A DNA stretch of 64,000 bases from an uncultured Hungatella sp. Its GTDB lineage: Bacteria > Bacillota > Clostridia > Lachnospirales > Lachnospiraceae. This document shows, one piece after another, positions 25,725 to 33,899 of this stretch. Numbering within the stretch: position 1 is the stretch's first letter; each line of letters begins with the position of its first letter. The notes below the pieces were generated by a model. It worked only from the letters and a program-made list of their open reading frames with translations. It made no database searches and was not told the origin of the DNA. The stretch covers positions 1 through 64,000 of the forward strand of contig CAJUEJ010000010.1 of NCBI GenBank assembly GCA_910585435.1, given 5' to 3'. Made by a program: the position numbers and the translations under genes.

Positions 25725-27350
25725 TTAATTGTTTGCAGCCTGTGAAGAGTACTCTGCCTTGATACGGGCGATTTCATCCTGAATCTCAGCCATCTTGCTC
25801 TTGGTTAACGGATAGAATTTCATGGCGATCAGATTGCAGATCCATCCAAAGCACGGGGCTCCCAGATAGCAGATCATGGTGGCCCAGAACAGTCCGGTTG
25901 AAAACGGTGTATCCTGGGTGGGCAGTGCCTGTCCGAATCCTACGACGGCATAAACCAGGGCGACAATAGTGGTAGCCAGGGAGGAGATCAGCTTATCAAC
26001 AAAGCTGAATAAGGTTCCCATAAGTCCCGGAACATATTTGCCGCTCCGATAAACCTCATAATCTGCACAGTCGGCAGTCATGGTAATCACGATGGAGCCG
26101 GACAGCTTGGTCATTCCCTGCCAGAAAATATAGAGCAGCAGGAATGCGACACCGAAAAATGTATAATTGGAGGTGTGGAACAAGGTTCCCCAGGTGGTGG
26201 GGTTTAGTAGCCTGAACTGGGGAAGCGTGGCTCCAAGAGGTGTGCCAAAGTAAAACAGCACCAGAATCAGGCCGGCTCCTACAAGGCCGCCGATGGAGCC
26301 TACCAGCATGGACATTTTCTGTCCCATCTTTCTGGCGACCTGGTTTAGTCCAATGATGGAGACCAGGCATATCGGGATAGCGGTAAGCTGGGAAAAGCTG
26401 GAGTACAGGGGGTAGCTTCCCATGATGACACCGAAGAGGCATATCCGCACAGTTGCATTGGAAAACATCTGAGAGGCAAGCTTGTCTGTGGAGGCAGATA
26501 CCACAAGCATCTGGATAGCCCGGTTATGGGACAGGGTCTCCACATAATCCCGAAGCCGGATCCTGACCGTTTTGCCGGTGCCGTAATATCTCGTGTTATC
26601 TTTCCTCCAAAGTCCGATGACAGCCAAAACCATCAGAACAAATGACAGGGCTCCCAGGCCCAGCTGCATTTCCTGGAACATGGCAGGGTTATAGAAAGCC
26701 GAGAGTACCTGAACACCGTCTTTTTCAGTCAGGACATTGGCCAGATTGGGGTTTTGGGCAATCAGACTGTTGATATGGTCTCCGTGCTGGGCCATGTTCA
26801 GATTGTATTTGGGAACCAGAGTATCTGTAACATACATGGGGATGAACACGCTCATTAGCAGGACATTGTAAACGGAATCAAAGATAGCGAACATGGGACG
26901 CTGCTTTGGATCATTAGTAATGCAGGTCTGCGCAGACTTGGTTACGACGCACTGAAACGTATAGCCCACAATATAAATCAAATAGAACAGGATAAAAAGG
27001 GGGAAACGTAGGTTTACACTTACATTGGTTATGACATTGTACATAAGCCAGGTGGTAACAAACATAATCCCCTGCCCGATGACAAGAAACGGCCTGTTCT
27101 TGCCGAATCGTCCATTGGTTTTATCTACAACAAACCCTACAAACGGATCTGTAACCCCGTCCCAGACACGCATGATGGTGATAATGGAACCGGCCAGCAC
27201 GGCGCCTACACCTACAATACCGATCAGATAGTAACTGATATAGGATACCAGCATCAGATATGTATTGGTGGAAACATTATTGGCGGCATAGCATGCGATT
27301 TCCCACGTTTTGGCGCGGTGAATGCCGTTTTCTTCTAAAGGCTTCTTCAT
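25725..27350 (-). CDS. GPH-family (MFS) sugar:cation symporter
   Basis: This 541-residue membrane protein has about 12 transmembrane helices. Family features include RVWDGVTDPFVGFVVDKTNG (about 55-74), the GPH cation/sugar region, and a long loop at about 190-245. The start at 27350 follows GGAGAAGGAGAAAATTC. The frame is open further upstream but without ribosome-binding support. It likely imports the glycoside used by the GH3 enzyme encoded next in the same direction. A possible -10 (TATACT, 27413-27418 on the minus strand) lies upstream. Confidence 0.88.
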   Translation of the reverse strand: MKKPLEENGIHRAKTWEIACYAANNVSTNTYLMLVSYISYYLIGIVGVGAVLAGSIITIMRVWDGVTDPFVGFVVDKTNGRFGKNRPFLVIGQGIMFVTTWLMYNVITNVSVNLRFPLFILFYLIYIVGYTFQCVVTKSAQTCITNDPKQRPMFAIFDSVYNVLLMSVFIPMYVTDTLVPKYNLNMAQHGDHINSLIAQNPNLANVLTEKDGVQVLSAFYNPAMFQEMQLGLGALSFVLMVLAVIGLWRKDNTRYYGTGKTVRIRLRDYVETLSHNRAIQMLVVSASTDKLASQMFSNATVRICLFGVIMGSYPLYSSFSQLTAIPICLVSIIGLNQVARKMGQKMSMLVGSIGGLVGAGLILVLFYFGTPLGATLPQFRLLNPTTWGTLFHTSNYTFFGVAFLLLYIFWQGMTKLSGSIVITMTADCADYEVYRSGKYVPGLMGTLFSFVDKLISSLATTIVALVYAVVGFGQALPTQDTPFSTGLFWATMICYLGAPCFGWICNLIAMKFYPLTKSKMAEIQDEIARIKAEYSSQAANN

Positions 27351-27481
27351 GAATTTTCTCCTTCTCCATTGGTTGATTTCTTTAAATCCGGCCGGCCTGG
27401 ATTTGTAACCACAGTATAACAGAGATATAAGTGAAATAGTAGGACAGAATGGCAAATATTAGCATAAATCAAATAATAATA

Positions 27482-27510
27482 TTGAAAATATATGAGATTT
27501 AGTATATAAT
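27482..27510 (+). promoter_or_regulatory. Sigma-A promoter of the AraC regulator
   Basis: TTGAAA (27482-27487), a 17-bp spacer and a perfect TATAAT (27505-27510) lie 21 bp before the ATG, in the divergent region shared with the GPH transporter. Confidence 0.72.
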
Positions 27511-27531
27511 TTCTGAAAAAAGGGGAAAGAG

Positions 27532-28815
27532 ATGGAAACAGAAGAATTGAAGCTGATCCGTCGGCTGGTAAGCTGTACCCTGCATATTCAGTGTTCGGTC
27601 CTGGATCATAATGGAGGGGCTCTGCTGGATTTTTTGAATTCTATATACTGCGATATTTTTAAAAAGATATCTGGAAGCATTCCGCTGGTGGATTTTTTTA
27701 AAGCGTTTGCTCCCCAGACAGTTTATGGCATGCAGGATCGGTTTTTAATGTATTATGGGGCAGTTATTCTGCCGGATACCGGCCAGGTATTCATCGTGGG
27801 GCCCTGTCTTCTGGAGAAGGCTGACAGTCATTTTATTGCCAAGGTGCTGAAAATCAATCATATTGGCCTGGACGGGGAAAAAAGTTTTCAATGCTTCTAT
27901 GATCGGTGGCCGGTGTTGGACCAGGCAATGGTGCATACACTGATGAGGATTATAGGGGAATATTGTTATAAAGGGAAAACCCTGGATCACAGGCAGTTCC
28001 TGGCATGGGACTCTAAATTGGTACAGCCGGTTTATGTGGAGGACTCGGTTCGGATATTGACGATGAAATCTCTGGAAATGGTGTATGACAGGGAGAAGGC
28101 TTTGCTGGAAGCGGTATCTCGGGGGAAGCGACAAGAAGCATTCGATATTTTTATATCGAACAGGAGCCTGGTGCTGCAGCCTATGCGTTACAGCCCGGAT
28201 ACTCTGCGGGATGCAAAGGATAAATACATTGCTTTCCATGGAAAATTAAAACAGGCGGCTGAACAGGGAGGGGTTCACCCGATCCATCTGGAAGAAACGT
28301 CTGCTGAATTTTGCCGCAGGATAGAGGAGGCAGAGGATATTAATGATATCCATACTCTGGCTCAGAATATGCTGCGTCGTTATATCCAGCTGGTACGGCG
28401 CATGGCGGTTCCCCAATGTAGTACTCCTGTGCGGCAGGCAGTGAACCTAATCCATCTGGATCTGTCCGCCCCTCTTTCAGTGAAGTACTTGGCAGAGGCA
28501 ATACAGGTTCATCCCAATTACCTGTCAAGGATTTTTAAGCAGGAGATGGGAATTGCTTTAACGGAATACATTAATAAGTCCAGGATTATCCGGGCTATGA
28601 AGTATCTGGGAGAGACGGAACTGCAGGTGGGAGATATCGGATTGTACGTGGGTTTTGAGGATATCAATTATTTTTCCAGAGTATTTAAGCAGTATGTGGA
28701 ATGTTCTCCCAGCCAGTACCGGAAGATAGCCAGGGGATACCAGCTGGCCGGGGAGAAGGAGGAGCGGCGGCTTTTGAGAGCCACGGCGGGAAGCGAGGTG
28801 GGAGACGGCATATAG
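27532..28815 (+). CDS. AraC-family transcriptional regulator
   Basis: This 427-residue regulator has an N-terminal region without a receiver or cupin signature that I can recognise (about 1-310). A C-terminal AraC double helix-turn-helix follows (about 315-410), recognisable from HLDLSAPLSVKYLAEAIQVH and the second helix pair VGDIGLYVGFEDINYFSRVF, ending CSPSQYRK. It is transcribed divergently from the GPH symporter and GH3 gene from a near-consensus promoter. It is therefore probably their activator, responding to the transported sugar. Downstream is an Ntn-hydrolase gene. Confidence 0.9.
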   Translation: METEELKLIRRLVSCTLHIQCSVLDHNGGALLDFLNSIYCDIFKKISGSIPLVDFFKAFAPQTVYGMQDRFLMYYGAVILPDTGQVFIVGPCLLEKADSHFIAKVLKINHIGLDGEKSFQCFYDRWPVLDQAMVHTLMRIIGEYCYKGKTLDHRQFLAWDSKLVQPVYVEDSVRILTMKSLEMVYDREKALLEAVSRGKRQEAFDIFISNRSLVLQPMRYSPDTLRDAKDKYIAFHGKLKQAAEQGGVHPIHLEETSAEFCRRIEEAEDINDIHTLAQNMLRRYIQLVRRMAVPQCSTPVRQAVNLIHLDLSAPLSVKYLAEAIQVHPNYLSRIFKQEMGIALTEYINKSRIIRAMKYLGETELQVGDIGLYVGFEDINYFSRVFKQYVECSPSQYRKIARGYQLAGEKEERRLLRATAGSEVGDGI

Positions 28816-28942
28816 CTGACCCCGTAAAAATCCGGTTTCCTGAACAGACAAAAGAAAGCAGAAAAAGAGAAGAATTAGAAATTTAAATGGAATATCATGT
28901 ACTCCGGAGTTGAAATCAATCAGCAAGGAGGACAGATAAGAC

Positions 28943-29986
28943 ATGTATCACTTAAGGCTGAAGGGCGACCATTATGAAATGGGCGTGAAGCGGGGACGGA
29001 TTTTTGAGAAAGGACGAATCTTTTTCCCTCTCCGGCTGGACGGGTTTCAGCTGGAATACGGAAAACAGAGTGAAAAGGTTTTAAGAGCGTTTTTTCCGGA
29101 GGTCTGTGAGGAGATCCGGGGAGTAAGCGACACCATTGGCGCAGATTATCTGCAGTTTGCTTCCTGGATGCTGTGTATGGGGTGCTGTATGTACAATTTG
29201 GACAAAAATGTCCCGTTTGAGATCCGGGGATGCACAGCCTTTGCATTTGAACAAAACGGCACACTGCTCTATGGAAGAAATAATGATTTGCCGCCGTATC
29301 TGCGTGAGGGAAGCAAAAGCGAAATCTATGCGCCAAACAATGGAAACCGGTTTCAGATTACCACCTCTTCTTTCATTAACGGGGAAGAGGGGCTGAATGA
29401 ACATGGGCTTGTTGTGGCTATGACATTTGTGATGACGGATCCCGGAAAGATTCAGGCGGGATTTAACTCCTGCTTTCTTGTGCGGTATCTTCTGGAAAAG
29501 GCGGGTTGCACAGAACAGGCGGTTTCTTTGCTTATGGATCTGCCGGTGGCTTCAAACTGCAACATTCTCCTGGCAGATAAAGGGGGCAGAATGGCAGTGG
29601 CGGAGTGTACGCCTGGTGTTAAAAACATTCGGGAGGCAGAACATTTTTGTAACGGAAAAATCCTTTGCACGGTCAATGGCTTTACCTCTGATGCAATGAA
29701 GACTTATGATGACGGGAAGGGGAATGACTATCATTCCGCGAAGCGGTATCAGGTTGTCATGGACAGCTTTGCCCGGGGACTGATGGAGGGTGACTCCGTT
29801 GAAGCTGTGAAGCGGCTTTTGCAGGGCAGGTACGGGTTCATGTGCCAGTATGAAGACGAGCCGGATTTTGAGACGGTCTGGAGTTCCATATTTGATTTGA
29901 AAAGTCTGGTTGTCTACCGGGCGGAGGGGGATCCGAGAAAAAAGAAGTTTGTAACGGACAGACGGCTGTGTGATAGGAAAATGTGA
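28943..29986 (+). CDS. C45/choloylglycine-type Ntn-hydrolase (linear amide hydrolase)
   Basis: This 347-residue protein shows the Ntn-hydrolase pattern of peptidase family C45. IRGCTAFAFE (about residues 94-103) puts a Cys at position 97 that would become the N-terminal nucleophile after cleavage of the pro-sequence. YGRNNDLPPY and the later GLNEHGLVVAM follow, as in acyl-CoA:6-APA acyltransferase and choloylglycine hydrolase relatives. The family cleaves linear amides; the natural substrate is not predictable here. The start has an AAGGAGG site. A terminator follows directly at 29992. Bile-salt hydrolase is not indicated. Confidence 0.82.
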   Translation: MYHLRLKGDHYEMGVKRGRIFEKGRIFFPLRLDGFQLEYGKQSEKVLRAFFPEVCEEIRGVSDTIGADYLQFASWMLCMGCCMYNLDKNVPFEIRGCTAFAFEQNGTLLYGRNNDLPPYLREGSKSEIYAPNNGNRFQITTSSFINGEEGLNEHGLVVAMTFVMTDPGKIQAGFNSCFLVRYLLEKAGCTEQAVSLLMDLPVASNCNILLADKGGRMAVAECTPGVKNIREAEHFCNGKILCTVNGFTSDAMKTYDDGKGNDYHSAKRYQVVMDSFARGLMEGDSVEAVKRLLQGRYGFMCQYEDEPDFETVWSSIFDLKSLVVYRAEGDPRKKKFVTDRRLCDRKM

Positions 29987-29991
29987 TGATT

Positions 29992-30037
29992 ACAAAGAGC
30001 CGGGAATCTAAAAAACAGGTTCCCGGCTTTGTTTTTT
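29992..30037 (+). terminator. Intrinsic terminator after the Ntn-hydrolase
   Basis: AAGAGCCGGGAA pairs with TTCCCGGCTTT around TCTAAAAAACAGG, followed by GTTTTTT. It separates the rightward unit from the convergent leftward CMD/OadA operon. Confidence 0.8.
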
Positions 30038-30059
30038 GTGCACCCGGCGGGCGCAAGTT

Positions 30060-30479
30060 CTAAGCGGTGAAAGTCCCTGACCCGCCTGGCAGCTCCACAG
30101 GATCGAACATATCGCCTAAGGTTTCCAGGGTGGGGAGTAGCTTTGTAACGCCGCAGGTAAAGAAAATGATGCGGATAACTTCAAAGATTTCATCGATGGA
30201 AGCGCCATTGTCCATGGCAAGTTTGGCGTGGACTTTCATGGTGGTTTCCGTTGCGGTGGCCATGCCGATGGCCATAACTATAAGCTCCCGGTATTTTTTG
30301 GGGATGGAAATATCTTTTTTATTGCAATTTATGTATTGTTCAAGAAACATGGTGATAAGGCTTGGGTCGTTCCCCATGACGCGGTGGGAATCCAGAAGGC
30401 TTCCACCCCGGGCCTCTTTTAATTGTTCTAAAATTTCGTATGCGCGTTCTAATTTCTGTGTATCTGTCTGTTTCATCAT
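30060..30479 (-). CDS. Carboxymuconolactone decarboxylase/AhpD-fold protein without the CxxC motif
   Basis: This 139-residue all-helical CMD-fold protein has its hallmark segment at about residues 63-90 (KKYRELIVMAIGMATATETT then MKVHAKLAMDNGAS). The usual Cys-x-x-Cys before the conserved His is absent (ETTMKVH), so AhpD-type peroxidase chemistry is unlikely. The start at 30479 or 30476 follows AGAAAGGAGTT. The gene is second after the OadA-like gene, 14 bp away, in a leftward operon under LacI-type control. It might be a decarboxylase, hydrolase or structural partner of the OadA-like enzyme. Confidence 0.82.
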   Translation of the reverse strand: MMKQTDTQKLERAYEILEQLKEARGGSLLDSHRVMGNDPSLITMFLEQYINCNKKDISIPKKYRELIVMAIGMATATETTMKVHAKLAMDNGASIDEIFEVIRIIFFTCGVTKLLPTLETLGDMFDPVELPGGSGTFTA

Positions 30480-30493
30480 AAACTCCTTTCTGT

Positions 30494-31891
30494 CTATAAT
30501 CCGTATTTGCTGCGGAGAAAATCTGGTGCATGGTTGGGGAACAGGGCATAGGTGAGAATGTCTTCTTCTGTTTTTGCCAGTGTGCCGATTTGGGCCCTGG
30601 CTGTCTCGAAACCAGGAGGCAGCATATCTCCCGGGCGGGGAAACTTTGGTGTTTCGCCGTTTAAGGCTTTTTCTAAAAGCTGGGGTGAGACAGGGCCGGG
30701 AGGCATGCCGTACATGCCGCGGCAATATTCTTTTAATTCTTTGCTTACCATGGCGTAGCGGCTGCCGGTCAGCACGTTGGTGGTGGCCTGTGCGCCGCAC
30801 ATCTGGCTGGACGGGGTAGCTAAGGGAGGGTATCCCATGTCAGCCCGGACCCGTGACACTTCTTCCAGGACTTCCGGAAGCCGGTCATAGAGCTTCATAG
30901 CGGTAAGCTGGCTTTCCAGGTTGGAGAGCATACCGCCGGGAACCTGATGTTCCAGGCATCCTACGTCTACGCCTATAAGCTTTGTCTCAAACTGGGCGTA
31001 TTTTTTCCGGAGGGCCATAAAATCGTTGTTGATGGACTGAAATTGTCCTACGTTTATCGCAGGGTCACGGCTGGTCCCTTTTAAGGCGGTCAGGAAGCTT
31101 TCGATGGGAGGATGGGCAGGGCCCATGGACATGGAGGATACACACACGTCCAGTCCGTCTACTCCGGCGCGGATGGCTTCCCAATATGCCATCTCCGCCA
31201 TGCCGCCGGTGCAGTGGCAGTGGAGATGAACCGGGATTTTTAAGGCTTTCTTGAGGGCTGTAATCAGCTGATAGGCAGCCTGGGGTGTCATCAGGCCGGC
31301 CATATCTTCCACATGCATGAGGGAGGCGCCCATTTTTTCCTGCTCCAATGCATTCTGTACGAATACTTCTGTGGTATGGAAGGGGCTGATATTATATTGA
31401 ACAGATCCTTCGATTTTCTTGCCGGCCTTTTTTACTGCGTTGAAGGCAGTTTCACAGTTTCGAAGATCCTGAAGGGCGTCGAATATGAGGAAAATGTCTA
31501 TGCCTGCCTGAGCTGCTTTCTCAACAAATTTTTCTACGATATCATCAGGGTAGGCCTTGTAGCCTACCAGATTCTGGCCCCGGAGAACCATCTTTAATGG
31601 TGTGTGCTTCATATATTTTTTGAATTCCCGTACCCGATCCCAGGGGTCTTCGTTCAGAAAACGGACCGCCACGTCAAAGGTGGCGCCACCCCACATTTCC
31701 ATATTGTCATAGCCTACCTGGTCCATACGGGTTAAAAGGGGGATCATATCAGCGGTGGTCATACGTGTGGCAAACAGGGACTGCTGACCGTCGCGGAATT
31801 CCACGCTGTTGAATTTTAACGGAGTGCCGGCGCCTGCAAAGTCCGCAGCTCCGATTCCTTCCGGGGACATGTTTTTTTTCTTCCAGAACAT
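30494..31891 (-). CDS. OadA/PycB-like carboxyltransferase without biotin domain
   Basis: This 465-residue protein belongs to the DRE-TIM metallolyase superfamily. VEFRDGQQSLFATRM near residue 30 matches the (D/E)GxQ substrate motif of oxaloacetate decarboxylase alpha and pyruvate carboxylase. HLHCHCTGGMAEM (about 220-232) supplies the metal-binding HxH. The C-terminal carboxyltransferase helical domain is present (to about 450). The biotinyl lysine domain (AMKM) is absent, and no biotin carrier gene is adjacent. It could work with a separate carrier, or be a biotin-independent lyase or decarboxylase. Promoter and LacI-type operator at 32011-32067 link it to the PFOR-LeuDC operon. Confidence 0.85.
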   Translation of the reverse strand: MFWKKKNMSPEGIGAADFAGAGTPLKFNSVEFRDGQQSLFATRMTTADMIPLLTRMDQVGYDNMEMWGGATFDVAVRFLNEDPWDRVREFKKYMKHTPLKMVLRGQNLVGYKAYPDDIVEKFVEKAAQAGIDIFLIFDALQDLRNCETAFNAVKKAGKKIEGSVQYNISPFHTTEVFVQNALEQEKMGASLMHVEDMAGLMTPQAAYQLITALKKALKIPVHLHCHCTGGMAEMAYWEAIRAGVDGLDVCVSSMSMGPAHPPIESFLTALKGTSRDPAINVGQFQSINNDFMALRKKYAQFETKLIGVDVGCLEHQVPGGMLSNLESQLTAMKLYDRLPEVLEEVSRVRADMGYPPLATPSSQMCGAQATTNVLTGSRYAMVSKELKEYCRGMYGMPPGPVSPQLLEKALNGETPKFPRPGDMLPPGFETARAQIGTLAKTEEDILTYALFPNHAPDFLRSKYGL

Positions 31892-32010
31892 ATGAGTGTA
31901 GTATCCTTTCTTTTTTATTTAGTGGAGAGTGTCTGCAGAAGCATAGAAAAATCTAACTGCTGCTGCAGGTTCCCGGGGGAAGGTGGGATAAGATGATTTT
32001 GTAAGATTGG

Positions 32011-32067
32011 TAAAACGTTAAACTAAAAGGATATACTAATAGTAATATAGAATAATGGTTTTGTCAA
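32011..32067 (-). promoter_or_regulatory. Promoter with LacI-type operator for the OadA-like operon
   Basis: On the minus strand TTGACA (32062-32067), 17 bp and TACTAT (32039-32044) form a strong sigma-A promoter. The site TAAAACGTTAAAC (32011-32023) falls at roughly +9 to +21 and matches the operators at 33679-33739. Binding by the LacI regulator at 32456-33463 is inferred. Confidence 0.72.
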
Positions 32068-32165
32068 TATGGAAAATAAAGATATTGTGAAAATAAGCTG
32101 TGAAAATAGTGAAATGTTATGGAATATGGAAACATTTAGGGATGGACGAACCAGAAACAATGATA

Positions 32166-32324
32166 TTATACCTTTGCAATCACATCATCCAGAGAGGCAT
32201 CCAATTCATCAAGGGTGTATCCGGCTTTTCCTGCCATGCGGTCTTTCTCGATAGTAAAAAGTGTCTCACTAAGTTCCATCATTTGATTTTGAGGGAAATG
32301 GGTTGTGGCTTTTTGATTCATCAT
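32166..32324 (-). CDS. Small antitoxin-like hypothetical protein (52 aa)
   Basis: An ATG at 32324 with a GGAGG ribosome-binding site 7 bp upstream opens 52 codons ending TAA at 32166-32168. The product starts MMNQKATTHFPQNQMM and ends YTLDELDASLDDVIAKV. The C-terminal pattern, a short RMAGK turn followed by an acidic helix, resembles the C-terminal half of many small Phd/RelB-type antitoxins. No toxin gene accompanies it. The strong ribosome-binding site supports translation. Family identity is tentative. Confidence 0.6.
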   Translation of the reverse strand: MMNQKATTHFPQNQMMELSETLFTIEKDRMAGKAGYTLDELDASLDDVIAKV

Positions 32325-32455
32325 GTAAGTACCTCCGTTTATTCTAATTGTAAAGAAAGTATAGGGTAAAAATGGTAAAAAGTCAATAAACTGACCCTTA
32401 AAAATCTAAACAGAATAAAAATGATATCTAAAAATTTTAATCTTATGGCTTCTTC

Positions 32456-33463
32456 TTAAAAACTATCTCTTAAAACCAGGGATGCCGGTACGGTAATATG
32501 CTCTGGTTCCAAATTATTATTAGTTATTTTATCATAAAGAAGGTCTATCACTCGTTTCCCTATTTCATGATTGGGCATTTCGACCACGGTCAGAGATGGA
32601 ATAGTATATGCGGTAACTTCCGGTTCCAACATAGCAACCGTCAATAGGCCTACGTCTTCTGGAAGCTGGCGACCCAGGTGGTGGAATGCATATAAAGCTC
32701 CGATGGCGATAGTATCGGAATCGCAGAAGATGACTTTGGGCGGATTGTCAAGCTGGCAGTAGGCTTTGGCGGCATGGCTGCCTCCGGAAATGGTGTTGGG
32801 GCATTTGAAAATATGGTCGGCCATGACATTGATGCCAAGCTGGGAGCAGGCGTAGAGGAATGCCTGGGTACGCTGTCCGGTGGCAACATAGGAATGCATG
32901 GCAGTGAATACGGCGGCTTCGGTATAACCTTTTTGCTGAAACTGTCTTGCTGCCAGAAAGCCTACTTCCTGGTTGTCCACGCCTACAGTGGAGAAGTGTT
33001 CGGAGGTTCGGTTGATAAGTACCAGGGGCATCTGGGGGGAACGGCTTTCCAAGTAAGTCAAATCTAACTGGGAACTGGCGCCTACGAGGATGCCGCTGTA
33101 ACCGTTTTTTAAAATCAGGGCGTCATACTGATCCAGATGGTCGTTTTCATAGGTCTGGATCACCAGTTCGCAGTCAAAATTCAGATGCTTGATTTCCAGC
33201 TGCAGGGAATTGAGAAAGGATGCCAGGATGGAGGTTCGGTAATCTATGGGCCAGAAAAAGGCGATTACCGGCTTTTTGCTTTCCTGGTAACGGAGGCGGC
33301 GGGCGCTTAGATTGGGCTGGTATCCCAGTTCTCGCATGGCTTCCAGTACTTTCCTGCAGGTGGAATCGGAAATCTTACGTTCTTCTGCTTTTCCGTTGAT
33401 AATGATTGAAACGGTGGTGACGGATACACCGGAAAGTTTTGCAACATCTTTGATGGTAGCCAT
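32456..33463 (-). CDS. LacI-family regulator of the hydroxy-acid fermentation module
   Basis: This 335-residue regulator has a LacI helix-turn-helix at residues 1-55 (TIKDVAKLSGVSVTTVSIII) and a sugar-binding-type sensor domain. It lies between two oppositely oriented operons that share the AAACGTTA motif at their promoters. The motif has a central CG like LacI-family operators, so this is the obvious repressor. Its own upstream region (33480-33540) contains a partial TTTAGTAAAAC match, suggesting weak autoregulation. The effector is likely the substrate or an intermediate of the module rather than a sugar. Confidence 0.92.
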   Translation of the reverse strand: MATIKDVAKLSGVSVTTVSIIINGKAEERKISDSTCRKVLEAMRELGYQPNLSARRLRYQESKKPVIAFFWPIDYRTSILASFLNSLQLEIKHLNFDCELVIQTYENDHLDQYDALILKNGYSGILVGASSQLDLTYLESRSPQMPLVLINRTSEHFSTVGVDNQEVGFLAARQFQQKGYTEAAVFTAMHSYVATGQRTQAFLYACSQLGINVMADHIFKCPNTISGGSHAAKAYCQLDNPPKVIFCDSDTIAIGALYAFHHLGRQLPEDVGLLTVAMLEPEVTAYTIPSLTVVEMPNHEIGKRVIDLLYDKITNNNLEPEHITVPASLVLRDSF

Positions 33464-33668
33464 GGGAATCCTTCTTTCTATAGTAAAGTGGTGTTGGTTT
33501 ATTTGTTTTACTAAACCTTTGTCTCTTCTATATTAGTGGGCTAAAGGGGCTTTGTCAAGTTGAAATGGAACGGCTGAGAAATAAGGACAGAGGGAGAAAA
33601 ATATGCACAAAAACAGGGTGCAGAATTTGTAGAAAAAGCCGAAAACGGGAGATGAAGGGAAAAATATG

Positions 33669-33739
33669 TTGACAAAAGTAAAACGTTACACTATTATGTG
33701 AATAAGATAATAAAACGTTATACTAATACGTTAAACTAA
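33669..33739 (+). promoter_or_regulatory. Promoter with three LacI-type operators for the PFOR-LeuDC-Ptb-Buk operon
   Basis: TTGACA (33669-33674), 17 bp and TATTAT (33692-33697) form the promoter. The spacer itself is the operator TAAAACGTTACAC (33679-33691). A second copy TAAAACGTTATAC (33711-33723) lies just after the start point and a third, TACGTTAAAC, at about 33727-33736. The remainder of the 436-bp gap 33464-33899 shows no gene and forms the leader of the PFOR operon. Confidence 0.8.
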
Positions 33740-33899
33740 AAAGATAAAGGATGGAAGAATGAGACAGGGAGGACAGGCAGAAGCAGGCGGAGGCGTTTAG
33801 GGGAAGAAAGGCTGGCGTCTGATACTGCTGTGCAAGGGGTCTCCATAATTAGAGGCAGAACTTTGAAAGAAATAATCTGAAGGAAAGGCGGAATTTGTT

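Noticed and set aside
28943..29986. Bile-salt hydrolase for the Ntn-hydrolase
   Set aside because: The nucleophile Cys lies about 97 residues in, as in C45 acyltransferase relatives, not at residue 2 as in typical bile-salt hydrolases.
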